DNA from: Nemophila menziesii
Taxonomy: Eukaryota; Streptophyta; Magnoliopsida; Boraginales; Hydrophyllaceae
Assembly: GCA_029959085.1 (NCBI GenBank)
Contig: JARWIR010000018.1
Coordinates: 4,402,001-4,466,000 of the forward strand
Length of the DNA: 64,000 nt
Reading direction: 5' to 3'
The translations under genes were made by a program, and so were the position numbers. The first letter of the stretch is position 1. The number at the start of each line of letters is the position of its first letter. Of this stretch, positions 11,515 through 22,672 are shown in pieces. The notes below the pieces were generated by a model that made no database searches, was not told where the DNA came from, and saw nothing but the letters and a program-made list of their open reading frames with translations.

Positions 11515-11791
11515 TTAACTTACATTATCTTCGTTTGGTTGATCCACAGGAATTACTACTTCTTCCCCGTGTTTCGTCAAAACCTTATACGAAGACCAAA
11601 TATCCCACTAAGTTAGATGCGCTTGAACATCGGCTAGTGTAAACTTTCGATTATTATAACAATGATTATACGGACACTATATTTTACGGGCGTAATCCAA
11701 TTTTTTGCTCGCAAACTCAAGAAACGGTATTATACCCTTGATATATTGCCTCGTAACCTGCTTATTTGATTTAACCCAACTCTTGTCCATT
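11515..11791 (-). pseudogene. CACTA transposase N-terminal exon remnant
   Basis: The minus strand starts ATGGACAAGAGTTGGG at about 11791 and reads MDKSWVK, VTRQYIKGIIPFLEFASKK, later NNRKFTLADVQAHL and VLTKHGEEVVIP. This matches the start of the complete transposase at 41395 ([46 protein letters not shown]). It is the transposase-associated domain. At least one in-frame stop and one frame change are present, and the CPC-x2-C stretch is damaged. It is truncated at the junction with element B. Confidence 0.75.
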
Positions 11792-11879
11792 ATCTAAATT
11801 AAATTAAAATACTAATTATTATTTCAAATTGTTTAATTTAAATACTAAGAAGATCATACGATTATAAAGAATTACTTCA

Positions 11880-12560
11880 ATCCCCCTATTTTATGAAAAA
11901 GTCACTAAGGCACCTAAAGTTTATTAAAATGTCACTTTTACCCCTAAATTATTAAATTCCAACTAGGCCACCAAAGTTTATTAAAACTTCAATTTTACCC
12001 CTACTTTATATGAAAAAGACTCTAAGACACCTAAAGTTTTATAAAATTTCACTTTTACCCTACACTATATAAAAATGCCTCCAAGGCCTCTATAGTTTTA
12101 AAAAAATATACTAAGGAAACTAAAGTTTATCAAAATTTCACTTACACCCCTAAAGTTTGTTAAATGTCACTAAGACACCTAAAGTTTATTAAAATTCCAC
12201 TATTACCCCTATATTTTATGAAAATGTAACTAAAGCACCTAAAGTTTAATAAAATTTCACTTTTACACCTATACTATATAAAAATACCTCTAAGGCATCT
12301 ATATTGTTTAAAATTATACTACGGCAACTAAAGTTTATTAAAATATCACTTATACCACTAAAGTTTAAATAATACAATAAGGCGCTTAAAGTTTTTTTAA
12401 ATTTCACTTTAACCCCTAAATTTTATGAAAAATATAGTGAGGCACCTAAATTTAATTTTTTTTAACTTTTACCCCTAGATTTTTTTAAAATTATAAAAAG
12501 CCCGCTAATTTTTTTAACAATTAAAAACATGCCACTAAAGTTTATTAAATTGTCAGTATA
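11880..12560. repeat. Degenerate tandem repeat, about 60-bp period
   Basis: A diverged unit recurs about ten times: CACCTAAAGTTTATTAAAAT, then CACTTTTACCCCTA, then a run containing TATGAAAA and CTAAGG. It lies in the 5' non-coding part of the CACTA remnant. Units differ by many substitutions and small gaps, so the array is old. Confidence 0.7.
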
Positions 12561-13064
12561 GTCTCTATAATCATAATCAATAATAAAGATGCCCTAAAAA
12601 ACATCTAAATTGTTTACAAAGACACATACATTAATTTTCCATTAATAAAACATCATCTAAAATTATTATAACTCAATAACCAAATTAAAATTATAACAAA
12701 AAATTATAAAACTGTTATTAATTAATAAAAATGAACAATATAGTACACATACAACACTAAACAATAATACTTGCACTTATATAATATAATATACAACAAA
12801 ATTTATACAATTTAAATGAATTAAAGGAAAAAAATTAGAAAATACCTTTCTTGTGGAAAAAGTGATGAAAAAAATTGCTTGAAAATGGCACCAAAAAGAG
12901 CTAGATGAATCGGAGATGTTTCGTTATTAATTAATCCGGAATTTTTTTGAGTATCAGGGGAAAAAGTTGGGATAATTTTGGAGGTTTTTCGGAGTTGTTG
13001 GAGGTTTTTTCGCAGTAATGGCCAACTGTCGAGTGGTTGTATGTAATACGGCGAACTCTTTAGC
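12561..13064. other. AT-rich stretch inside the CACTA remnant
   Basis: This is AT-rich sequence between the degenerate repeat array and the subterminal region. The minus strand from about 13075 resembles a 5' untranslated region. A short open frame at 12821-13075 has no recognisable motif. I see no gene or structured element here. Confidence 0.5.
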
Positions 13065-13279
13065 AAGCACATCAAGTCCCCGACCCATATATTCGTCGCA
13101 AAAGAGTATCTCTAGCGACGACTTGTATGTCCTTGCTAGAGATAGAGCCCTTTAGCGAGGTTCCGCAACGGCTATATTCTTTTTTTATTATTTTCGTTCC
13201 CATAATTAGTTGCAACTTATAGGTGACGACTTAGTCCTCGCAAAAGATTTATTCGCTAGTAAGGCGACGTGTAGTAGTG

Positions 13280-14468
13280 TACTTGTAGTTCTCAAATTCC
13301 TTGGATATCAAGATGGATGGTTGAATATATTAAAATAATAGTTGCTAATAACCTCTATTATAATTTGAACTACATAAGGTACACACCAAATTTTACTTTA
13401 AATTTTTCTGTAAGGTCTTGTTTGAATCTCTGTCTTTATTTGGATAATATTGTTTCTATCTCTCACAATAGAATTAGCGCCTACAAGTATTTGATGACTA
13501 TACCCTAATTTTCATTACTGTATTATGATTTCCTATATTGACATTTTATTTCATAGTTATATATGATGCATACTAGTTGACCAAAAAAACATTTATAAAT
13601 TTATGCTTGAAAGAAGAGGAAATATAGTTTTCTATGGTTTTAGTGAATCTTGAGTTGTATTATAACTAATGCATATGTTTGTCAATTGATAATTGTGGAT
13701 TTGAATTTATTTTAGCATTCTCAGGCACTTGTAAATCAATTTTTTGTAAGTATGATGGGTGTTTATGCTCTTTAGACTAATAAATGTTTCAAATTTAATA
13801 TACATGAACCCCTAGGTTTTGGCCTTATGTATAGATCCTTATCACATTATTTAGTTAGGATTAAAAAAATAAAAAATATTATGGAATTACAAGAGGTCGG
13901 GCAATACCTTGAAGATGATTTAGATGATAGATGACTTCTTTATCATTCATAGGCATTGTTAAACACATTATTGCCCTTTTTAACTTGTTGTTAATCAATC
14001 TTTCCCTAATGACCATATTTTGTTCTTCGATAGTTTGGATCTAGATTAATATAGATATGAACCTAATACTTATACTTCGAGCTTATACGTAATATCTATA
14101 ATAGTATAGTATTCAATTATTTTAGATAGTGAAGTTGATAGAACCCACACCAAAACGTAAAAGTTTAAATAGAAATTATGGCGAATTTCATCATCCGATG
14201 AATATTGTTTATGCGTGCGCAATCAACATGACATATTATACTTTTAAACTATTTTAATAGGGCCAAAAAATTATATAACACTTATCACATTTTTATAATA
14301 TTTAACTAAAATTAAGATAATTTTTTTTCTTTTTAATTAAATCATGAATCTTTATCTATCATACTCTAGTTAACTATTTCTTTATGTTAACTAGAGTATT
14401 ATATATAAAGATTCATTAATTATTTAGGAATAGTTTTTATCTCTCATAATTCAAAATAATGTAAAAAT
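13280..14468 (+). repeat. Non-coding segment with an inverted relative at 52250-53815
   Basis: No gene is visible. The sequence from about 13330 to 13870 is clearly related to the reverse complement of 53275-53810. Shared landmarks include TTGAACTACATAAGGT, GAATTAGCGC, ATGCATACTAGTTGACC and CCTAGGTTTTGGCCTTA or close variants. Weaker similarity continues to about 14465 against 52250-52560, for example GACATATTATAC followed by TATTTTAATAG. It is cut at 14469 by the copia-1 LTR. Confidence 0.65.
14344..14416. repeat. Long near-perfect hairpin
   Basis: Arms 14344-14374 and 14386-14416 are 31 bp each, reverse-complementary apart from two or three positions, around an 11-base loop. The inner 14 bp (ATACTCTAGTTAAC) are perfect. 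The related sequence near 52300 has only one arm, so the inverted copy may be a local addition. No gene is associated. Confidence 0.8.
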
Positions 14469-14694
14469 TGTTATAAACTAATATATATAAGGTAAAATAG
14501 ATAGTTAAATATGGAGAGCATACTATTATTCTTTCTTCAACTAGTTTCAAATATAATTGGGTGAAGGTCATACATTTATAGGAGATATATGACGCTTCAT
14601 TTCATACAATAATTGTACAACATAAAGAGAGAATAGGAAAGGTATAGAATGCAAAAGTGAATCCATTCAATACTATTTATTTATATTATTTACA
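14469..14694 (-). repeat. 3' LTR of copia-1 (about 226 bp)
   Basis: On the minus strand it starts TGTAAATAAT at 14694, directly after a polypurine tract (CATCCAAGGGGAGA, 14696-14709), and probably ends TTTATAACA at 14469. The TG...CA ends and short length fit this copia family. The outer end is inferred; there is no second LTR to compare. Confidence 0.6.
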
Positions 14695-15099
14695 ATCTCC
14701 CCTTGGATGTTTGTTCATTATAAAATATGTATCATTAAGACCTTGCCAAGAAAAACCTTGTGGGATAAAAACTTGGTCGAAGAAAAAAGAGTATATATAC
14801 ATAGATTATCTTCAAATACTGCCTCACTAAAACTTTGCCAGGAAAATCTCAGTGGATAAAAACTTGGTCGAAGGAAAAAAAGAACGGTGTCTTGTTCATG
14901 CTCCCCTTGATGCTGGCAAGAGATCTGCGAACTGTCGCATTCCAATATCGTGGACTAACTTTTTGAATCTTGTTGTTGGCACTAATTTTGTAAATAAATA
15001 TGCAAAATTGTTACGTGATTATATATGTCGAATGTCAATATCCCCATTCTTCTGTAGCTCGTGTGTTTCTAAAACTTTGGTGAAATATGTTTTGTTATA

Positions 15100-16363
15100 T
15101 CACCTTTGATGTATCCATTTTGCATTTGTGTGAGCATTATCCTCATACAATATCGTCGGTATATTTCTTATTGAGGATAACTCACACGTTTCTTGGATAT
15201 GTTGAACTAGGGATTTTAACCATATACAATGTCTTCTTGCTTCATGTAGTCCTAATATATTAGATTGATTGATGAAGTGGAAACTAAAGTTTGTTTCACG
15301 GATCTCCATGATATCGTAGCGTCACTACAAGTAAACACGTAACCACTTTGAGATCTTCCTTTGTGAGGGTCTGAAAGATAACCAGTTTTGAATATTTTGA
15401 GTAAACAAACCCATATCTGTTGTTCAACGAAGATAACACAAGACATGTTTAATCCATTCCAATGTATTTTTGTTGGTTTTGAGTTATACATTGCAAATAG
15501 ATTATCTGGAAATGATATGTCAGGTCTTGTACAGTTTGCAAGGTACATTAATGTTCCAATGGCTTCAAGATATGGTACTTCCGGACCTAATAGTTCTTCT
15601 TCTTTTTCACGTGGAAGGAACTGATCTTTACTTATATCTAGGGATCGAACAACCTTAGGGCTACTTAATGGATGAGCCTTATCCATATAAAGATGTTTCA
15701 AAATATTACCGATATATGTTGATAGATGGATAAATATCCAAGATGACAAGTGTTCGATTTGCAGGCCGAGACAAAACTTTATTTTTCCAAGGTTTTTCAT
15801 CTCAAATTTTCTCATTAGATAAGTTGCAGTTGTAGTAAGCTCTTCTGGACTACACATGAGCATTAATTCGTCCACATATACATCTATTATGGAAAATCCC
15901 TTTTTTATAATTTTTTTATTAAAACACAAGGACAAATTAAATTGTTGATGTATCCTTCCCTAATAAGGTATTCACTGAGACGGTTATACCACATTCTCCC
16001 CCAGAATCCATACAGGGATCTTTGTAACTTAATTGAGTATAAAAAAAGGTTTTTGATTATATGTATCATTTAATTAGAATCCTTCAGGGATCTTCATATA
16101 AACATCAAAATCTATTACACATACAAATATGTAGTGAGAACATCCATAAGATGCATATCTAGTTTTTCAGTGACTGCTAGACTAATCAAGTATTATAATG
16201 TAATTGCGTCGATTACTGGGGGAATATGTTTCATGATAGTCAATCTCAGGTCTTTGTGAAAAACCTTGTGCCATAACTGTATCTTATATCTTTCAATTTC
16301 ATTATTCTCGACTGTTAGGTGTTTGGAGTATTAGTCCAAAAGATTTTTGATTTTCTAAGGATT
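15100..16363 (-). pseudogene. Copia-1 reverse transcriptase and RNase H remnant
   Basis: The minus strand shows copia reverse transcriptase pieces: IDVYVDELMLMC (the YVDD box reads YVDE), FEMKNLGKIKFCLGLQIEHL, GPEVPYLEAIGTLMYLANCTRPDISF. RNase H pieces follow: GRSQSGYVF, ISWRSVKQTLVSTSS, then in another frame HEARRHCIWLKSL and ILYEDNAHTNAKW. The sequence is frameshifted several times, and the region 15936-16363 is only partly readable. It cannot encode an active enzyme. Confidence 0.8.
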
Positions 16364-17260
16364 TTAATTCCACATCTTTCCACTTAGGTAAATATTTTCT
16401 ACATCTACACTCTTATACCGTTTTTGGTTTGGGTCATCATTCGCAATGTCTAGGGCTATTACACATGCATATACATTATCTATAATGACTTTATTTCTAT
16501 CACAACTTTCTCTTGTATTCAAAAAATTCAAAGAGATATATTCAGACTCCTCAGTCATATTTTTCTTTTTAGAATTCCTTATCTTCTATCTCTATGAGTG
16601 ATTTTATAGAATCAACAATCACATTTTTTATACGACTTATATCTTCGGGAGCACTTTCTTCTTATACCCTTTTCTTTCAAGGATTCTTATATTTTGAACC
16701 AATACGACGTCCACGTTTGGTGCCCAATTTTACCATATTGTCAGGTCGTCCTTCAAGGATATCAACTCATCCTAGTGTATTTGCAGCAGGTATATGAGAT
16801 TATGTTACTTTTATTAATACCAGAAAACGCTTCTGGTAATTTATTGTAATATTTTGTAAATTAATTATCCTCTGTACATCTTGCTCGCATATATTGGTGT
16901 GTGGGTCAAGATGAGACAACGATGACACGTTCCATAAAATTTCCCGCTTTTTATTATAAAATGACACTTTTTCTCCCCCTCATGGCGGGAAAGTTGTCTC
17001 ATCTGCTTTAAACAAATAACCAATTAGGGGCTCAATATATGTTATGATGGATGGAAGATCAAATCCAACATAGATTTCAAGGCATCATTGAGAAACCATT
17101 TTTGTTCATTGTGGTTGATAAATTTGAACATAAACTGCACAACCAATTTTTTTAAAATGAGACACATCTGGTCAATAGCCAGAATCAAGTTGATAAGGTG
17201 AATATTGTGATTAACTGAAGTTGGTCTAACACGATATCAGCAAAATTGGTTTCTTTTCCC
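16364..17260 (-). pseudogene. Copia-1 integrase C-terminal region and linker remnant
   Basis: Minus-strand fragments read SHFKKIGCAVYV, LEIYVGFDLPSIITYIEPLIG, WNVSSLSHLDPH and KRGRRIGSKYKNP, then NKVIIDNVYACVIALDIANDD before the reverse transcriptase. This is the integrase C-terminal side and the spacer before reverse transcriptase in one common plant copia family. The integrase catalytic core with its DDE residues is absent; Gag sequence starts at 17267. Several stops interrupt it. Confidence 0.7.
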
Positions 17261-17266
17261 TTACTA

Positions 17267-18149
17267 CTAATGGATGCTTATAGATTTTAACCCAATATTT
17301 GATGTACGACAGGTTCGAGAACAATGTCCTTTCATCCCACACCTATAACAACCATGATCATCATTTTTAGGGGTGTCATGATTCATACATTTACCATTCT
17401 CTTGTCTCCAACCATTATTGTTGTTCCACTTCAAGGGTTTGTTTGGGATATCTCCACCACCATAACCACGACAACGACCGTGACCATGACCACGACCAAA
17501 ATTGTGACCTCTGCCAAAGTTACTTATATTCACTTCTGGGAATAATGCATTAATATTCGTTTCGAGGATGGTGCTAATCCAGTGGGATGTGATTTATGAT
17601 TTTTCACTAACGTATAATTGTTTCGCTTAGCAACAAGGAGGTTTGAGATCAAATCAGTATTCTTAAATCCTTTTTCACGATATGTGGTTTGCATATCCAT
17701 GTTAGTTGGGTGAAAGGTAGAAATTATTTTCTCAAACATATCTTCTTCGTTAAATATAAACTCAACACGATATAAACTGAGACACAATTTTAAACAAAGT
17801 TGGATTGTATTCACTTATTATTTTGAAATCTTGTAATCTCAACTGCATTCAGTCATAAAGAGTCTTAGGGAGTATCACTACATTTAGGTGATCATATCTT
17901 TATGTCAAGATTTTCCATAAAATGGTTAGACCTTGAACCAACATACTCGGATTTCAACCTGTCATCTATGTGGTGACGAAGAAAATCATGAATTTTGCTT
18001 TATCTTGCTCACTAGACGTAGTTGTTTCTTTAATTGTATTACTTAGATTTTTTTGATTTTAAGTGGATCTTATCATCGAGGATCCAAGTTAAATAATTTC
18101 TTCCAGAAACATCAAGAGGCGCAAATTCAAGATTGATTATATTTTTCAT
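17267..18149 (-). pseudogene. Copia-1 Gag remnant
   Basis: Gag begins at an ATG at 18147-18149 on the minus strand (NLEFAPLDVSGRNYLTWIL), the standard start of this copia Gag. It continues with RHHIDDRLKSEY, FHPTNMDMQTTYREKGF, SNLLVAKRNNYTLVKNHKS and a Gly/Arg-rich stretch, and ends in a CCHC zinc knuckle (CYRCGMKGHCSRTC) near 17310-17350. The knuckle is intact. Stops and frame changes lie between 17815 and 18090. Gag would package the element's RNA. Confidence 0.8.
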
Positions 18150-18610
18150 AATACTATAATACAAAACAGTTGTATTTTAGATAAAAATGGTGTCATGGCT
18201 CAATTCGAAAAATATAGCATTCTATTTAGATAAAGAATATGTTCGAATCTCACAAGTGTTGAAAACAATTAATTTATGATTCAAGCATAATAGGTTCGAA
18301 TCTCACAAGTGGCAAAAATAATTAATATTATGCTTCACGCATATTTTTTCTCTAGGCTTTGGGCCATAAAGAGTTAAGTTTAAAAAAAAAATTATATGCG
18401 TCTGGCATATATATATACACATTTATATAGGATTCGGTCCTATAACATTAAATTTAGGCTTCATGTCTATACTATTAATTCAATTCTTCAAATATTGTAG
18501 GCTTCAAGGCTAAAAGTAAATCTCGTTTATTTTTTAGCCATTCAAAATTACATTTACATATAGGCTTCATGCTTTTTTTTTCTTTTACCTTTTTTTTGAA
18601 TTATACAGAC
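18150..18610 (-). other. Copia-1 leader with GGCTTCA-type repeats
   Basis: This non-coding stretch lies upstream of the copia-1 Gag ATG. It has repeated short motifs of the form AGGCTTCA(A/T)G (about 18452, 18500, 18564) and poly-A/T runs. It also contains a tRNA-like A and B box pair on the plus strand (next entry). It joins the truncated RNase H of copia-2 at about 18610. Confidence 0.45.
18193..18310 (+). repeat. Possible tRNA-related SINE head (A and B boxes)
   Basis: TGGCTCAATTCG (18196-18207) resembles a Pol III A box, and GTTCGAATC (18241-18249) resembles a B box 33 bases after it. The B-box stretch GTTCGAATCTCACAAGTG is repeated at 18294-18311. The arrangement fits a decayed tRNA-derived SINE. 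No tRNA fold was found, and no tail or target duplication was identified. Confidence 0.3.
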
Positions 18611-18611
18611 T

Positions 18612-20330
18612 TCAAACCCTACTCAAGCGTATGGCAATTTGACTATCTGAATAAATGAAAGAAGTACATTTCACCAGCTTTACTTCCTTAAGAAAATTTT
18701 GCAACCAAATAGCTTCCTTTACATAGTCAGTTATTGCAACATATTCAGTCTCAGTAGTGGAAAGAGCAACTAAAGGTTGAAGTTGAGATTTCCAGGATAT
18801 ACAATTCTTTTCAAAGGTAAACCAGTAGGCAATAGTATATTTTCTAGAATATCTTGAACTTGCAAAACCTGAATCTACATAGCCAACAAGCTGAAATGGA
18901 CAATTATGCTTACCATATATCAATCCAATATTCAAAGTAGAATCTACATAAGCTAACACATGTTTTATAGCTAACCAATGATCATTGCCTAGATTAGACA
19001 TGAATCTACGGAGTAAAGATATAGAAAAGGACAAATCAGGCCTAGTGCTAATCATAGCATACATAAGTGAGCCCAACACATTAAAATAAGGCATATTTTC
19101 CATTTTTAGAATATCAGACTGAGATTTGGGGCACAGTTGTTTAGACAAAACAAAATGTCCAGCCAAAGGTATGTGTACATGTTTGCAATTCAAGTTACCA
19201 TACTTAAAATTAATCTTTTTCAAATATTGTTCCTGATGTAACCTTAGTATCCCATTATTTCTATATCTATCAATAATTATACCTAGAATCTTTCTAGCAT
19301 GCCCTAAATTTGTCATATCAAACTTAAATTTCAATGCACATTTCAACTTATCAATTAAAGACAGAGAATTGCATATAATCAACATATCATCCACATACAG
19401 AAGAATATAAATCCCACAATTTTCTTTCCAAGTGAAGTAAAAGCAAGCATCATACTTAGACCTCAAGAAACCAAGGGATAAAACAAAAGAATCAAACCTC
19501 TTATACCATTGCCTTGGAGACTGTTTTAACCCATACAAAGGATTTTTCAGTAAGCAGACATGATCACGTAATTTTGGATCATGATAGCCTTCAGGTTGCC
19601 TCATATCAAATAGTTTTATCCAAGTATCCATGTAAGAAAGATGTCTTCACATCTAACTGCTCAATTTCAAAGTTAAACAAGCTATATAGGCTAACATAAC
19701 TCTAATTGTTTTGAACTTAATGACAGGTGAGAAAATATCAGTGAAATCAATGCCTTCCCTCTGAGTATAACCCTTAACTACTAATCTCGCTTTGTATCTG
19801 GGAGGATCTTTTTTAGAACTTCTCTCTTTCAAATTGTACAACCATCTACACTCAAATAATTTACCCTCAATAGGTTTGGTTACTAAAACACAAGTTTTGT
19901 TGAGTAGTAATGAGTTATACTCATCATTCATGGCCTTGATCCACTGAGTTTGATCCTTACAACTATATAATCTAAGTAAGTATGAGGGTCGATCTCTTAT
20001 CTCTACTGCAGCTATAAGTGCATTATAAACAAAGTCAGCATAGGAATATTTACTGAGAACTCTAAATTCTCTCCTTGGCCTATATCTTGCCAGCTGGTAG
20101 CCTTCAAGTCCTCCAATAGTTGACTCAGCCAAGTGGTCAGCCTCTTCATGAACATTTGTGTCAGGTTGTTCTTCATCATCCTCCTGATTCAAGGGTTGCT
20201 CCACTTGGTGGTCTCCAGTTGAAGTCTCAATGAGCTGCACAAGGATAAGTGGCTCCACCTCAAACTCTACATCCAAGGTATTCCTATTTGGTTTAGTTGT
20301 AGCATCATTACATGTAATATTCATAGCCTT
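18612..20330 (-). pseudogene. Copia-2 reverse transcriptase and RNase H
   Basis: The minus strand encodes the integrase-RT linker (acidic, with TKPNRNT and [14 protein letters not shown]) and the reverse transcriptase start ([52 protein letters not shown]). After a frame change near 19650 it continues KNPLYGLKQSPRQWYKRF, ILLYVDDMLIIC (catalytic YVDD intact) and YAMISTRPDLSFSISLLRRFM. RNase H follows (GYVDSGFASSRYSRK, ISWKSQLQPLVALSTTETEYVA, IYSDSQIAIRLSR). RNase H breaks off at 18612, before its last conserved block. Confidence 0.88.
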
Positions 20331-21151
20331 AGAAGAAAAAGTAAGTTCAACAAATATAACATCTCTACTTATAATAATTTTGAATCCATAACTAACTTAT
20401 CCCATCTGTAACCTTTAACCCCAGTTGTTGTTGGTAACTAATCATGATACATTTCGAAGAGCTAGGGTCAAGTTTACCTTCTTTAGTATGTGCATAAGGA
20501 GCACACTCAAAGATTCATTAGTGGGACAAGTCAGATTTTGATCCAGTTCAAACCTCCATAGGAGATTTAAAACCAATAGACATGTTTAGGCTCCTGTTGA
20601 TCAAATAAGTAGCAGTATATAAAGTTTTCCCCCAAATACATTTTGGTAAACCAGAACTGAGTTAAAGGCATCTATCTTTTGCCTAAAGAGTTATGTTCAT
20701 CCTCTTAGCAACACCATTCTGCAGAAGGGGGTTTTCTAACTATTCTATGTCTTAAAATCCCATTTTCTTTACAAAAACTATCAAATTGTTCATTGCAAAA
20801 CTCAAGACCATTGTCAATTCTAAAAACATTAATTGTTTTACCAGATTGATTTTCTTCCAAATCTTTCCACTCTTTTATTTTAGAAAAAGTTTCATCCTTT
20901 GTTTTCAAAAGACAATTCCAAACCCTCCTGCTATAGTTATCAACTATAAATAAAAAATACCTGCAATTACCAAGAGAATCATAACTTCCAGGACCCCATA
21001 AGTCTGCATGATTATATTCTAGGCAGTTAGAGGCTAGGTGTATACCAGCCTTAAACGTTTGCCTATGTTGCTTTACTAGTACACAGTTCTCACAGAAAGA
21101 TAAGTCACAAAGTGTATCCTTACCAAAACTACCATTATTACTAAGTATTGT
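20331..21151 (-). pseudogene. Copia-2 integrase core
   Basis: Minus-strand pieces read LCDLSFCENCVLVKQHR (end of the zinc region), HADLWGPGSYDSLG (first catalytic Asp), FLFIVDNYSRRVW, INVFRIDNGLEFCNEQFDSFC (second Asp) and PSAEW (catalytic Glu). A stop follows the DDE region, and 20331-20704 is frameshifted and only partly readable. The frame is continuous with the pre-integrase domain at 29585 once the inserted 8.4-kb element is set aside: the codons on either side of the 5-bp duplication join in frame. Confidence 0.82.
21147..21151 (+). other. Left target-site duplication ATTGT
   Basis: ATTGT immediately precedes the LTR start at 21152, and an identical ATTGT follows the second LTR at 29585-29589. 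This 5-bp duplication is the size expected for Ty3/gypsy integration and defines the element's exact ends. Confidence 0.95.
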
Positions 21152-22648
21152 TGATGTCTCCTCATTTGTGATAGATTTATATTAGGACGAGACATCATTT
21201 TTAGTGATTTAGAAGTCATTATTGTCGATTTTCTTGAGAAATGCTACACTTTCCTATTTTGAGTCTTGATTTGTAGAAATAATATTTTTAGAGCATATTG
21301 GGTTTAATTATTTATTTAGTGTGAAGCTTTAAAGATAATTATGGAGCTTAATTAGAGTCCAAGTCAAAGACAACAACTTATGGAAAGATATTAGCATGGT
21401 AATTGGAGATAAGGAAATTAAAGCTAAAAACATGGAAATGGAAAAGCTGCCTTAATCCTGAATTTCTGCACCTACGACTACAAATCAGCTTATATCTCAA
21501 AAACGGTGTGGTATTTGGAGAAACGGTCAAGAGCAAAGTTGAAGAGCTTTCCGAGACGATCAATTTGGTATATTCATACGCGTCAAACGGATGAATATTG
21601 AAGCTGTTAGAGCCAAAAGAAAATCGGACCTGATATTATGTTTTTAGGGTTACGAATTTGAGTTGGGCTTGGAGTCCACTACTTACTTCTCCTTCAAGAA
21701 AACGAACTAGGGCTTTCAAGACACCTATAAATACACCCTTATACCATTGTAAACATGTCCTTGCTCAATTGCAAAGTATAGGCTTAGTCTTTACTTATAT
21801 TTTCTTAGTTCAAACAATAGCTTAGTCCTTTAGTTAGATATTCATCCTTAGAATCAAGCTATTCATCCAAAAAGCAAGTTGACCTGTAGAGGAAGACAAG
21901 AAGAAGAAGATTGGAGACTGACAAACTCCTCTTCTACATCTCACCTTCTCTATATTTAGAGTAATTAGCTATAGATCTATTCTCAATCATATTTCTAAGC
22001 TTTTATTCTGTAAGTTTACTTTTAATTGTTGGATTATTATTTTGTCTTTAACTACTATTTGTTTATTTTAATTGATTAATCTTGGCGTATATTGTATTAT
22101 GTGTTTTGACCTATTTCCCTAGATTTGTCCAATCTTAGGATTATTCTTAGTTATTGACAACACCACATAATCGTCTAGTGTAACTAGATAGCCATTAAGG
22201 TTTGATTTAATCTCCAAACATTACTTCGGAATCCCTAGTAGTGGAGAGGTTGCTCCTAAGTCTAGAAAAGGCTAGGTAGTTATTAGAATCCTGGTTAATA
22301 TATAATGCTTAATGTGACAGGTTAGAATAACAATTTAGTAATAGCCGTAGTAATCCTAATCTATTTGACTTACTCTCATATTTAGTTATTTGTTTTGTTT
22401 ACTTGTTATATTTATTTGCGTTAGATAGTAGTCATATTATTTTATCTTTTCATACTTTATTCCAAGCATATAAATTCATCTACGCTTGTTAAATATAAGT
22501 AGATCTAACGGATACAATCCCTGCGAACGAACTTGACTTATCATTAAAACTTGCATACGATCTGTGATACTTGCATTGAGTTCCGTGGTTCTCAAGGGTG
22601 TGTGACTCTTTATTTATCTATTATTTTATCACACCTTTGCCCCCACCA
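21152..22648 (+). repeat. 5' LTR (1,497 bp)
   Basis: It starts TGATGTCTCC and ends GCCCCCACCA. The first 50 bases form an imperfect inverted repeat (TGATGTCTCC ... GAGACATCA). It is the same length as the LTR at 28088, with scattered substitutions only. A short run resembling a promoter (CCTATAAATACACCC, about 21723-21737) suggests the transcription start lies 25-35 bases downstream. Confidence 0.95.
21723..21737 (+). promoter_or_regulatory. TATA box in 5' LTR
   Basis: The sequence CCTATAAATACACCC is a strong plant TATA-box match inside the LTR, about 570 bases from its start. The same string occurs in the 3' LTR near 28659. It is the likely core promoter of the element; no transcript evidence is available. 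Confidence 0.55.
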
Positions 22649-22654
22649 AGTTTT

Positions 22655-22672
22655 TGGCGCCGCTGCCGGGGA
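22655..22672 (+). other. Primer-binding site (tRNA-Asp)
   Basis: TGGCGCCGCTGCCGGGGA begins six bases after the LTR end. It is complementary to the 3' end of plant tRNA-Asp with one difference (GCTGCC where the usual Athila form has GTTGCC). This is the known Athila-type primer site for minus-strand cDNA synthesis. Confidence 0.9.

Larger units (their letters stand above)
11506..13279 (-). mobile_element. CACTA transposon 5' remnant
   Basis: On the minus strand it starts CACTACTACACGTCGCC at 13279 (terminal inverted repeat). About 200 bp of subterminal repeats follow (CGACGAC/GCGACGA motifs, 13080-13260), then an AT-rich 5' region, and the first exon of a TNP2-like transposase at 11515-11791. 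It stops at about 11506, where Gag of element B continues on the same strand. About 1.8 kb remain; the rest and the other terminus are absent. The terminus resembles that of the complete CACTA at 40397. Confidence 0.75.
14469..18610 (-). mobile_element. Ty1/copia element copia-1, degenerate, 5' LTR missing
   Basis: This minus-strand element runs from a leader at about 18610 and Gag start at 18149 down to a 3' LTR ending at 14469. The domain order Gag, integrase end, reverse transcriptase, RNase H is that of Ty1/copia. Protease and the integrase core are missing between about 17240 and 17267. Many stops and frame changes are present. The 5' LTR is not found: at about 18610 the sequence changes to the truncated RNase H of copia-2. 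Confidence 0.8.
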
